Assembly (NCBI RefSeq): GCF_009765275.1
Contig: NZ_VOPH01000017.1
Location: 1 to 64,000, forward strand
DNA from: Chachezhania sediminis
GTDB taxonomy: Bacteria > Pseudomonadota > Alphaproteobacteria > Rhodobacterales > Rhodobacteraceae
Length of the DNA stretch: 64,000 nucleotides
Reading direction: 5' to 3'
In this document: in pieces, positions 49,854 to 58,423 of the stretch
Position numbering within the stretch: the first letter of the stretch is position 1
How the letters are laid out: each line of letters begins with the position of its first letter
Translations under genes and position numbers: made by a program
Notes under the pieces: generated by a model
Told to the model about the DNA's origin: nothing
What the model saw: only the letters and a program-made list of their open reading frames with translations
Databases searched by the model: none

Positions 49854-51701
49854 CTACAAGCCGGAAAGGACGTCGAAATCGCCGCCGTCACCGCCAGTTG
49901 CCGGCCCCGCAGCCGGCGGAGCTGGGGGCGGATCGCACAGCTCGCGCAGCCGTGCGCAGGTCTGCCGAAACCAGAGAGGTATCTCGGCCTCTGAGCACTG
50001 GGCGAGGAAGTCGGCGATGCCCCAGTTGCCCTTCGACCACTGAAAATAATCCATCAGCGCATCGATTATATTCACATTGGAGCCCTTATGCTTGGCCAAC
50101 AGATGCTGCGGCCAAGCCAGCGACTCCGAGAAGCGGTTCATTGCCTCCACAGTGGTGTTCTTCAGGACAAGTTCTTCAATGCCCTTTTCAGGATGCATGA
50201 ACAGGTGTTCGACTTCGGCCTCGATCGCCTGCTGTGCCGCCTTTGTCTGCAGGTCACACAGCGCGAACACTCGCTTGCCCAGCCCCGCATAGAGCTTGCC
50301 CAGATCTGCAATCTGAGTCTCGGTCTTCGCATTAACTATTGTAATGCCCAAGGCTTCGATCGAGGTGTAGGCCGCCGGATTGAGATCAGAGAGCCGGCGC
50401 GCGACGACTGGAAGAGCTGCTGCTTCGGAATCACCCTCCGCGATAAGCACCCGGCGCGCCAGCAGCCCTTCGCAAAATTTAGTGCGGAAGTCCTGACGGT
50501 AGCGCTTGTGCTTTACGCTGTCGGGTAGGGTGAGCGACGACTGGCTTAGCACGCCTTGGTCCGTCCGTGAAAGGATGACGGTCTCGTCAAGACTGAACTC
50601 TTCCAGGACATAGGGGGAATGCGAGGTGAGGATCGACTGGGCCGCGAGCTTGCGTAGCTCATGGACGATCCGCTTCTGCGCATAGGGAGGAATGGCGGTT
50701 TCGACCTCCTCCATGGCGAAGATCACATTCTGCTTGTCCTCTGCGATCTGAGAGAGAAGCGCCAAGACGAGCATGTTAACAGTGCCTGTGCCCTGCCGAT
50801 AGAAAGGCGCGGCATGGTCGCCATTGCCGGTGGCGATAAAGGCAGTGATCACTTTGCGCAAATGCTCCCGCGTCAGGCTGGAGACTCGAAGCTGCGGCTG
50901 GGCACCCCATTCACGGGGAACATATTTTTTGAGCGAGACATTCACGCTTTCGAGGACCCCGCTGATGCCCATTTCAGGGGCGCCCGCCACGTCCAGTGTG
51001 GAAAGTGCTTCGAGTGTGCCCTCCCAGAGTCGAGGGCGGATCTCCTTCAGGCGGAGGATGATGTCGAGTAGGCTGCCATGCTCAAGGCTGAGCGCGCGCG
51101 ACCCGGTCCTGAGCGAGCGGAGAAACAGGAAGCCGCAACGCTGCTTATCGTTCTTGCGGAACGGCGTGGGCGTGTCGTCCTCGGTCAGGCTGCGGGTAAA
51201 ATAGGTGGTCCCGGTGAAGTCGTCCTCGTCGGGATCATATTGACCGATAAAAGTGACGCGCAGCGCCGCGTTGATGGCCGCGGCATCTATGCCGGCGGGG
51301 TTCGCTTCTGTGAACAGAGTTCCATCGACCGTGTTGAGCCACTCAATGCTACCGCCGAAACGAGCGAGCTGTTCGTCCGACAGGTCAGTGATGGTCACTT
51401 CGATCTCGATCCGCGGTGGCGCTGCATCTACCGGTGGGTTGCCCCCGACATTCACGGGGGCATCACTTCCTTGGTCGGCCGCTTCCACAGCAGGCGGAAG
51501 ATAGCGCCCCTCGAAGAAATCGTGCTCGTCTACCGGCGGCCGACGGGATAGCCGATCGGGCCCCAGCACCAGATCGATGGCCTCCAGAACCGAAGATTTG
51601 CCGGTATTGTTGTCGCCGATAAGCACCGCATGGGCCGGCAAGCAGATGGTGGCGCACCTGATTCCGCGAAAGTTGTTGATCGATACCGAATGAATTCGCA
51701 C
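49854..51701 (-). CDS. OLD-family ATPase with TOPRIM nuclease, GajA-like (Gabija defence)
   Basis: 615 residues from GTG 51701, chosen because GGAGG lies five bases upstream and the product starts MRIHSVSINNFRGIRC, the usual opening; a TTG at 51731 is an alternative. ABC-type ATPase: Walker A GDNNTGKSS (29-37), HDFFEG, Walker B FAMEEVE (about 328-334) and LTSHSPYVLEEF. TOPRIM nuclease: LIAEGDSEAAAL (about 419-430) and FALCDLQTKA (about 479-488). GajA cuts DNA when nucleotide pools fall during phage infection. First gene of the pair with the helicase. Confidence 0.87.
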   Translation of the reverse strand: MRIHSVSINNFRGIRCATICLPAHAVLIGDNNTGKSSVLEAIDLVLGPDRLSRRPPVDEHDFFEGRYLPPAVEAADQGSDAPVNVGGNPPVDAAPPRIEIEVTITDLSDEQLARFGGSIEWLNTVDGTLFTEANPAGIDAAAINAALRVTFIGQYDPDEDDFTGTTYFTRSLTEDDTPTPFRKNDKQRCGFLFLRSLRTGSRALSLEHGSLLDIILRLKEIRPRLWEGTLEALSTLDVAGAPEMGISGVLESVNVSLKKYVPREWGAQPQLRVSSLTREHLRKVITAFIATGNGDHAAPFYRQGTGTVNMLVLALLSQIAEDKQNVIFAMEEVETAIPPYAQKRIVHELRKLAAQSILTSHSPYVLEEFSLDETVILSRTDQGVLSQSSLTLPDSVKHKRYRQDFRTKFCEGLLARRVLIAEGDSEAAALPVVARRLSDLNPAAYTSIEALGITIVNAKTETQIADLGKLYAGLGKRVFALCDLQTKAAQQAIEAEVEHLFMHPEKGIEELVLKNTTVEAMNRFSESLAWPQHLLAKHKGSNVNIIDALMDYFQWSKGNWGIADFLAQCSEAEIPLWFRQTCARLRELCDPPPAPPAAGPATGGDGGDFDVLSGL

Positions 51702-52058
51702 TTCTGCCTCCACCCCACCGCTCCTGCGCAAGATGAAGCAAGGTTGGCCTGTTGGAAAGCAAAGACAGGTAATTAATGTGTTCTAAAGGAACTTCTCCGT
51801 CGGATTGGCCATCTGTGCTGTGAGGCCCAATATCCGACTTCTTTGGGAGCAGCAGCGATCGTTGCACCCCACGGGCGAAGCGCAGCCTTCTGTGAGGTTC
51901 CAGGTTCGTCGAGCGTCAGCGTCTCAGGGCGACTACCATTAGAGAGATTGGCTGAGTCTAACAGCAGCCCTACCCACTTTTGTGCTGAAAACCAAACAGA
52001 CGTTAGGCGGCTCCAAAGCGGCCATCCGTCGTCCCCGCAGCGAACGACCAATCCCGCC
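51702..52058. other. Gene-free junction between Gabija-like genes and IS66 tnpC
   Basis: About 357 bp without a credible gene. It should contain the gajA promoter region on the minus strand and the 3' end of the IS66 element. GTAATTAATGTG at 51769 begins with the GTAA typical of IS66 tips, but no partner repeat can be shown in the window. Confidence 0.5.
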
Positions 52059-53762
52059 CTACTTCACGGGCCGCAGCTTCACCTTGCAGTGTTCTGGCGC
52101 ACTCCACGGCAAATACCGACTGTAATCGATATCCTCATCAAGATTGTTCGCTCTCATCTCTGCCAGATCGTCAATCATCCAGGAAAAATAGCGGTACGTG
52201 TCCACTCGGTTTAGCTTGCATGTTTCAACCAACGACGACATCGCTGCCCACGTCTGTCCACCCTCTTCGCTACCGATGAAGAGGCTACCCTTGCGCTGAA
52301 GGATGATCGGTTTGAACTGACGTTCAACTGGATTTGTATCGAGATCTATGCGTCCGTCTTTCAAGAACTGTGTCAAGGATTCCCATCGTTCCAGCGTATA
52401 ATTAATAGCCTTGCCGAGTTCGTCTCTCTGCAATGTTCCAGCTGATGCTTCCTGCAATCTTGAGTGAAGGCGCTGAACGACTTCTTCAGATATCTCTCTG
52501 CGATATGTTAGCCTTGCATCTGGTGTTTGTCCTTGAAGAATGCTTTCAACTTCAAAAAGCTCAGACATTATCTCGACGACCCCATTTGGCAGGCTCGAGT
52601 TCATCTGTTTCGCAGCTTTAATAAATTTGCGCCGGGCATGCACCCAGCATTCGACAGACACAATGTTCGCAACATCGGTACCCATTTGGCCAAGGCGGCC
52701 ACATCCTGCATAACCGTCGTGCTGTACGATTAACGACTTCCCACCAAGGATGCCGTGAATATGCGTCATCGACCGCGAAGCTCGATGGAAATAGACCGTT
52801 GAGCGTGGGGCGTTGCCGCCAAAGGGGCTGTCGTCACGGTGAGCCGCGTACATGTAGGAATTCGCTGTTTTTCCTTCTCCCGGACGCTGGATTTTCAAAA
52901 CTGTCTCATCAAAGAAGATTCGCAAAGCATCATCCAGAGTATGTCGCTCAAGTTCAGCCATTACATGCTTGAGCTGGATGCCGAGCCGCCTGATTTGTTT
53001 GCACATGGTCGAACGATAATAGGTGATGCCACTATGATTGAGCATGTTTTCGATCCGATATAAGGGCATCCCCCAGCCGTAGCGCATCGTCACTAAGTAG
53101 GCCAACATACTTGTCCCGCTCGTCGAGCCAGGCATCAACGTAGGCTTGTAAAGAGTCCCGACAGTGACATCTTCTTTTCGGCAGCGATAGCGAGGATACT
53201 TGCGAACTGCGATATAGTACTTTGCGGGTGCTACCTCACGTTTTTCATCAATATCATAATTTCTAATTGCACCGCCGCAGCCGCATGGGCACGTCTCTGG
53301 AAACTCCATCGGGACTTCGACGCGCTCCAGGCCATCCCAATTCTTCGCACCACGACCGTTCCTGTTACGTGGCCTCGGCGGCAGAACGGCGGCATAACTC
53401 TTGAGTTGCCTGGGAAAGGCAGGGCCGCTTCCCTCGCATTGATCATCAGCACGCATAGCCTCTTGACGTCTTTTTGCTTTTTCCGTTTCAGACTTCGGGC
53501 TGTATTGCTCATGCAGCAATTCTACAGTGCGTGCCGTTTGTTCCGCCACTTTGGCATTCAAGTCTTCTACTTGACGTCTTGTGCGCTTGAGCTCTGAGCG
53601 CAATGCCTTGATCTCCGAAGTTGCCTTGGAAAGCCTAGCTTGCAATTTTCCGTATTCATTGTCGCGCTTACGATCCGCCTGCTCAATAACTTCAGTGAGC
53701 CTTTGAACATACCCGTCCTGGTGGCCTGCGAGTTGGGCGCAGGCCGCTTGTATAATATCCAT
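52059..53762 (-). CDS. tnpC: IS66-family transposase TnpC
   Basis: 567 residues, full length for TnpC. Features in order: N-terminal leucine-zipper-like coiled coil (about 35-85), a small zinc-binding patch (ETCPCGCGGAIRNY), then DDE residues in LRIFFDETVLKIQ, LIVQHDGYAGCG and DTNPVERQFKPIIL. Overall GC is visibly lower than the genes around it, a sign of recent arrival. Its usual partners tnpA and tnpB do not lie next to it; a tnpB/tnpA pair occurs about 10 kb to the right in the same orientation. Confidence 0.93.
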   Translation of the reverse strand: MDIIQAACAQLAGHQDGYVQRLTEVIEQADRKRDNEYGKLQARLSKATSEIKALRSELKRTRRQVEDLNAKVAEQTARTVELLHEQYSPKSETEKAKRRQEAMRADDQCEGSGPAFPRQLKSYAAVLPPRPRNRNGRGAKNWDGLERVEVPMEFPETCPCGCGGAIRNYDIDEKREVAPAKYYIAVRKYPRYRCRKEDVTVGTLYKPTLMPGSTSGTSMLAYLVTMRYGWGMPLYRIENMLNHSGITYYRSTMCKQIRRLGIQLKHVMAELERHTLDDALRIFFDETVLKIQRPGEGKTANSYMYAAHRDDSPFGGNAPRSTVYFHRASRSMTHIHGILGGKSLIVQHDGYAGCGRLGQMGTDVANIVSVECWVHARRKFIKAAKQMNSSLPNGVVEIMSELFEVESILQGQTPDARLTYRREISEEVVQRLHSRLQEASAGTLQRDELGKAINYTLERWESLTQFLKDGRIDLDTNPVERQFKPIILQRKGSLFIGSEEGGQTWAAMSSLVETCKLNRVDTYRYFSWMIDDLAEMRANNLDEDIDYSRYLPWSAPEHCKVKLRPVK

Positions 53763-53906
53763 CCCATCATCCCAGTGGCCAAACAGGGTCTAGGCTCAAA
53801 CACGCGAGCAAGACCCGAGTGTGCATGCCCGTGGGGTGACGGACATGAGGCTTGACTTCTTCGTTCGTGTCGGGAATAGATGAGGTGTCGCGCCGAGCGA
53901 TTTTTC

Positions 53907-53938
53907 GAGGCCCTTGGGATTGCCGTCCCGGGGCCTCA
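53907..53938. repeat. Long GC-rich hairpin between IS66 tnpC and the HTH gene
   Basis: GAGGCCC-T-GGGA pairs with TCCC-GGGGCCTC (12 pairs, one bulge) around a six-base loop. It lies just after the Ner-like gene on the minus strand. No T-run follows on either strand, so it may be an RNA stabiliser or protein site rather than a terminator. Confidence 0.5.
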
Positions 53939-53965
53939 ACTCTTCCAGAGCCCTTTGTTTCTAGC

Positions 53966-54220
53966 TCATGTGCCCTCTCTGCTGTTGGCAGGGTAGCGGT
54001 CAGGGAAAAGCGCTGCCGGGCGAGTAGCCAAAGCCTGCGCCAAGATCAGTTCGATGCGCGCGGACCTGCTTTTTCCAAGTGAAACCGCACTAACGGAAGA
54101 AACGCTAACCTCCGCGCGTCTCGCGATCTCAGCGAAGGTCAGACCGCGCAGGGAAAGCTCGTATCGGATTCGAGCATGTCTTTCTCTATCGATGGCCAAA
54201 TCCAATGGAGCGCCTTTCAC
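53966..54220 (-). CDS. Ner/Nlp-like helix-turn-helix regulator
   Basis: 84 residues; start GTG at 54220 is uncertain. The centre reads RYELSLRGLTFAEIARRAEV, SVSSVSAVSLGKSRSARIEL and then AQALATRPAALFPDRYPANS, the pattern of the Ner/SfsB family of phage-derived DNA-binding proteins. It faces the hsdMSR operon across a 445-bp region rich in repeats, so it is a good candidate for their regulator. Confidence 0.75.
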   Translation of the reverse strand: MKGAPLDLAIDRERHARIRYELSLRGLTFAEIARRAEVSVSSVSAVSLGKSRSARIELILAQALATRPAALFPDRYPANSREGT

Positions 54221-54665
54221 CTTCGCGAATCAATTTAATAAGCAGATGGCGCGCTGAATAGTGAAGGTCAACAGTCAAGTTGATATGAAAAATTGTCGGC
54301 TATTTTTAAAACGCCGCTAGCGCTCGATTAATCGGAATTTTTCGCGGGCGCAATAGGATATTTTTCGCAAACTGTCATCCCGGCTGAAGCTGGTTATTTA
54401 TAAGCGCTTCGCGCGGGAATGGAGTTATTTTTCGCAAGGCCTTAATTCGTTTTTTCGCAAGCCTTGCGGACGCCTGCTTGGCGTCGTTTTTTTCTGCACC
54501 TTTTTTGGCGTTGACGACCAGTAGCCCATTCAGAGTCGGCAGTTTCAAGGTCTTGGCTCGACTTGGTCAGGCAAGGCGTATCTGTTCCTTGCGGCCAGGA
54601 CACGCTAGACCTGAAGCCATCTCGCGCGATGAGAACGCGGGCGACTGGGCGAAGGGCAGAGCACG
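54221..54665. promoter_or_regulatory. Repeat-rich control region between HTH regulator and hsdM
   Basis: A gene-free, AT-richer stretch. TTTTTCGC occurs four times on the plus strand, at 54338, 54361, 54428 and 54451, usually followed by AA or GG. An inverted repeat CGCAAGGC (54433-54440) with GCCTTGCG (54461-54468) embraces the fourth copy. Promoters for hsdM and the divergent regulator must lie here; no single -35/-10 pair is certain. The repeats are probable operator sites, perhaps for the Ner-like protein (inference). Confidence 0.6.
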
Positions 54666-57119
54666 ATGGCTATCAAGAAGAGCGATATCTACAGATCCCT
54701 TTGGGACAGCTGTGACCAGCTGCGGGGTGGCATGGATGCTTCCCTCTACAAGGACTACATCCTCACGCTTCTGTTCGTGAAGTACGTCTCTGACCGCGTG
54801 GGTAAGCCCGACGCGTTGATCGAGGTCCCCAAGGGCTGCTCCTTCGACGACCTCAAGAAGCTCCGCGGCTCCAAGGACATTGGTGAAGCTATCGACACGG
54901 CCATCGCCGGGATCGCCGGAGCCAACGACCTCAAGAACGTCATCGACCGCGCCTACTTCAACGATTCAGAGAAGTTCGGCCGTGGCGCCAAGATGGTCAC
55001 GACGCTGACCGCCCTCATTAACATCTTCAGCCGGGCGGAGCTGAACTTCAGCCGCAACCGGGCCGATGGCGATGACATCCTGGGCGACGCTTATGAATAC
55101 CTGATGCGCAACTTCGCGACCGAGTCCGGCAAGAGCAAAGGCCAGTTCTACACGCCGGCGGAGGTTTCGCGTGTCGTCGCCGCCGTTGCGGGGGTTAGCC
55201 GCGCCACGAGCCCGAAGCAGACCGTATATGACCCCACCTGTGGCTCCGGATCGCTGCTCTTGAAGGCCGCTGACGCCGCCGACGTCGCGCTCACCATCTA
55301 CGGGCAGGAATTCGACATCACCACCCGCGGCCTAGCCAAGATGAACATGATCATGCATGGGCGCGAGGATGCAGATGTCGCCCAGGGCGATGTCATCGCC
55401 GAGCCGCAGTTCAAGGCGTCAGAGACCGAACTTCTGACCTTCGACTTCGTCGTCGCCAACCCGCCGTTCTCGGCCAAGGCCTGGGGCTCTGGCCTTACCA
55501 GCGAAACCCGCTATGGCCGCTTTGACCTCGGAATGCCGCCCGACAAGAACGGTGACTTCGCCTTTCTGCTGCACATCCTTGGTTCGATGAAGGCCACCGG
55601 CTCCGGCGCAGTCATCCTGCCCCACGGCGTGCTTTTCCGCGGTAACAAGGAGGCCGAGCTGCGCCAGAAAATCCTCAAGCGCGGCTACATCAAAGCGATC
55701 ATCGGCCTGCCCGCGAACCTCTTTTATGGCACCGGCATCCCGGCCTCGATCATCGTGCTCGACAAATCCCAGGCACAGGCCGACCGCCCCGTCTTCATGA
55801 TCGACGCCTCGCGCGGCTTCATCAAGGACGGCAACAAGAACCGCCTGCGCGAGCGGGACATTCACAAGATCACCGACGCCTTCGCCCGCCAGGCCGAGAT
55901 CGCGGGCTACTCGCGCCTCGTGCCTTACGCCGAGATCACGCGCAACGACTTCAACCTGAACATCCCGCGCTACATCGACGGCTCCGATCCTGAGGACCTT
56001 CAGGACATCGAGGCACACCTCAAGGGTGGCGTGCCAAACCGCGACATCGACGGGCTGGCCGAGTTCTGGGAGGTCATGCCCGACATCCGCGCCACGCTCT
56101 TCGGGCCGAACCCGCGCCCGGGCTATTCCGATCCGCTGGTCGAGCCGGAGGCGGTGCGCAGTACCATCCGCAACCATGCCGAGTTCACCGCATTCCAGAC
56201 CCGCGTCCATGGCATTCTGGATGGCTGGGCCGGGGCGAATGCGCCGCGCATGGATGGCATCCAGGTGGGCGACAAGCCCAAGGAGCTGATCCACACCATC
56301 GCCGAGGACATGCTGACCCGCTTTGCCGACGCGCCCCTGATCGACCGCTACGAGGCGTATCAGCGGCTCATGTCCTACTGGGCCGAGACCATGCAGGACG
56401 ATGTCTTCATCATCGCCCATGACGGCTGGGAGGCGGCGAAAGAACTTCGCACTGCACGGCATGAGTACGTAAAGTCAAAAGACGGCAAGAAAGATAACAT
56501 CAAATGGCTGGAAGAAGCCGACCTCACCGTGAACAAGGTGCGCCTTGTGGCCGATGTCATTCCGCCCCGGCTGATCGTCGCGCGCTTCTTCCCTGAATTG
56601 CAGCAGGCCGTCGATGACGCGCAGGCCAAGGCCGAAGAGCTGGGCCGCGAGATCGAGGAACTGGTCGAGGAACACGGGGCCGAGGGCGGCCTGCTGGCCG
56701 ATGCGCTGACCGAGGCGGGCAAGCTGACCGCGGCCTCGGTCAAGGCGCGCCAGAAATCCGGCGAGGCCGAGCCGGAAGAGGCCAAGCTGCTGAAGCAGGT
56801 GGCCAAGCTGATTACGGCCGAGACGGCGGCGAAGAAGGCTGCCAAGGAGGCAGAGGAAGCGCTGACCGAAGCCACGCTGAAGAAATACCCTGAGCTGACC
56901 GAGGAAGAGATCCGCTCCTTGGTCGTAGACGACAAATGGCTGACAGATATCGCCGATCTGATCGAGACCGAGATCGAGGCCCGGACCGAGCAGATGACCG
57001 CCCGAGTGCGGGTACTGACGGAACGATATGGGCATACGCTGCCGGAAATTTCTCAACAGATGAGCGATCTGGAAGCGAAGGTTGCAAAACATCTCGCCGC
57101 GCTTGGGGTCGAGACATGA
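54666..57119 (+). CDS. hsdM: Type I restriction-modification DNA methyltransferase subunit HsdM
   Basis: 817 residues. N-terminal HsdM_N helical domain (IYRSLWDSCDQLRGGMDASL), then the N6-adenine methylase core with SAM motif YDPTCGSGSLL (about 188-198) and catalytic NPPF (265-268). The C-terminus, after about 640, is an unusually long coiled coil (AKAEELGREIEELVEEHGAE, KAAKEAEEALTEATLKK), making it longer than classic HsdM. It methylates adenine in the target with HsdS. Stop overlaps the hsdS start. Confidence 0.95.
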   Translation: MAIKKSDIYRSLWDSCDQLRGGMDASLYKDYILTLLFVKYVSDRVGKPDALIEVPKGCSFDDLKKLRGSKDIGEAIDTAIAGIAGANDLKNVIDRAYFNDSEKFGRGAKMVTTLTALINIFSRAELNFSRNRADGDDILGDAYEYLMRNFATESGKSKGQFYTPAEVSRVVAAVAGVSRATSPKQTVYDPTCGSGSLLLKAADAADVALTIYGQEFDITTRGLAKMNMIMHGREDADVAQGDVIAEPQFKASETELLTFDFVVANPPFSAKAWGSGLTSETRYGRFDLGMPPDKNGDFAFLLHILGSMKATGSGAVILPHGVLFRGNKEAELRQKILKRGYIKAIIGLPANLFYGTGIPASIIVLDKSQAQADRPVFMIDASRGFIKDGNKNRLRERDIHKITDAFARQAEIAGYSRLVPYAEITRNDFNLNIPRYIDGSDPEDLQDIEAHLKGGVPNRDIDGLAEFWEVMPDIRATLFGPNPRPGYSDPLVEPEAVRSTIRNHAEFTAFQTRVHGILDGWAGANAPRMDGIQVGDKPKELIHTIAEDMLTRFADAPLIDRYEAYQRLMSYWAETMQDDVFIIAHDGWEAAKELRTARHEYVKSKDGKKDNIKWLEEADLTVNKVRLVADVIPPRLIVARFFPELQQAVDDAQAKAEELGREIEELVEEHGAEGGLLADALTEAGKLTAASVKARQKSGEAEPEEAKLLKQVAKLITAETAAKKAAKEAEEALTEATLKKYPELTEEEIRSLVVDDKWLTDIADLIETEIEARTEQMTARVRVLTERYGHTLPEISQQMSDLEAKVAKHLAALGVET

Positions 57120-58381
57120 ACCAGGTATCGGACCTCGTTTCGCGTTGGCACATTGGTCGCATTCATCCGACGCCGGACTTGGAACCGGACGGTTGGACCT
57201 TGGAGAAGCTTTGCGACATCGCCAAGCTGGAGAGTGGTCACACCCCAAGTCGCAAGCGTCCTGACTATTGGGACGGCGGCATACCGTGGCTCTCCCTGCA
57301 CGACTCGAAGACGATTGAGGGGAAGGTCCTTCACGACACCAAGATGACCGTGTCGGCGTTAGGTCTTGCGAATTCTTCGGCGCGCTTGTTGCCAGAGGGC
57401 ACAGTCGCGCTGTCCAGGACTGCAACGATTGGCAAGGTGGCTGTCATGGGTCGGCAAATGGCGACCAGCCAGGACTTTGCCTGCTACGTCTGCGGGCCCC
57501 GTCTCCACAACAGATACTTGGCTCATCTATTCCGAGGCATGGCGGATGAATGGGATCGCCTGATGGCGGGCAGCACCCACAACACGATCTACATGCCGAC
57601 GTTCGAGAACATGCAGATCCTTGTGCCCCCTATGGAAGAACAGGAAGCCATTGCAGAGGCGCTTTCGGATGCGGATGCGCTGATCGAAGGGCTGGAGCGG
57701 CTGATCGCCAAGAAGCGGCTCATCAAGCAGGGCGCGATGCAGGACCTCCTGACCGCCAAGCGCCGCCTTCCAGGGTTCTCGGGGGAGTGGGTGAAGACCA
57801 ACCTTCGCAAACTACTTAAGAGCACGCCGACCTATGGGATCAATTCTGCCGCCTGCGCACTTGGGTCAGGTGGCTACGACTATCTGCGTATCACCGACAT
57901 CGACGAACATGGCCAATTGCGCCAAGACGGACGTGCGGAAGTGCTGCATCCTTCAGCCACGCATTACTTTCTCGAGCCTGATGAAATCGTTGTCGCGCGA
58001 ACCGGCGCAAGCACTGGCAAGTCACACCAGTATACCGGCCCGAAAGAACGAACGGTTTACGCCGGCTTCCTTATCAAATTAGCCCCTGCGATAACCGAAG
58101 TCGTCCCCAGCTATCTGTTTCAGTTTCTGCAAACAGACGCCTATTGGTCATGGATCGGCGAAAACTCTGTGCGCAGTGGACAACCGGGCATCAACGGCCA
58201 GCAATTGTCAGGGATGACTTTGCTCGTCCCACAAGACCTTAAAGAACAAAAGGCTATTGCCGAAGTTCTCGGGGATATGGACGCTGAAATCCAAGCCCTC
58301 GACACCCGCCTCGAAAAGGCGCGGCAGGTGAAAGAGGGCATGATGCAGAATCTTTTGACCGGACGGATCAGGCTGGTCTGA
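57116..58381 (+). CDS. hsdS: Type I restriction-modification specificity subunit HsdS
   Basis: 421 residues with two target-recognition domains: the first at about 20-180, opening with EKLCDIAKLESGHTPSRKRP; the second at about 225-395, with YDYLRITDIDEHGQLRQDGR and GQPGINGQQLSGMTLLVPQD. Conserved spacer helices follow each (EAIAEALSDADALIEGLERL, KAIAEVLGDMDAEIQALDTR), whose length sets the spacer of the bipartite site. The recognition sequence cannot be read from sequence alone. ATGA overlap with hsdM. Confidence 0.93.
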   Translation: MNQVSDLVSRWHIGRIHPTPDLEPDGWTLEKLCDIAKLESGHTPSRKRPDYWDGGIPWLSLHDSKTIEGKVLHDTKMTVSALGLANSSARLLPEGTVALSRTATIGKVAVMGRQMATSQDFACYVCGPRLHNRYLAHLFRGMADEWDRLMAGSTHNTIYMPTFENMQILVPPMEEQEAIAEALSDADALIEGLERLIAKKRLIKQGAMQDLLTAKRRLPGFSGEWVKTNLRKLLKSTPTYGINSAACALGSGGYDYLRITDIDEHGQLRQDGRAEVLHPSATHYFLEPDEIVVARTGASTGKSHQYTGPKERTVYAGFLIKLAPAITEVVPSYLFQFLQTDAYWSWIGENSVRSGQPGINGQQLSGMTLLVPQDLKEQKAIAEVLGDMDAEIQALDTRLEKARQVKEGMMQNLLTGRIRLV

Positions 58382-58423
58382 CGACATTTCCCCACAAGTG
58401 ATTTTTCCAGAACGGAGTGCCCC

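Noticed and set aside
53901-53938. Hairpin near the Ner-like gene considered as a terminator
   Set aside because: The T-run precedes the stem on the plus strand and gives A-residues after it on the minus strand, so it does not fit termination in either direction.
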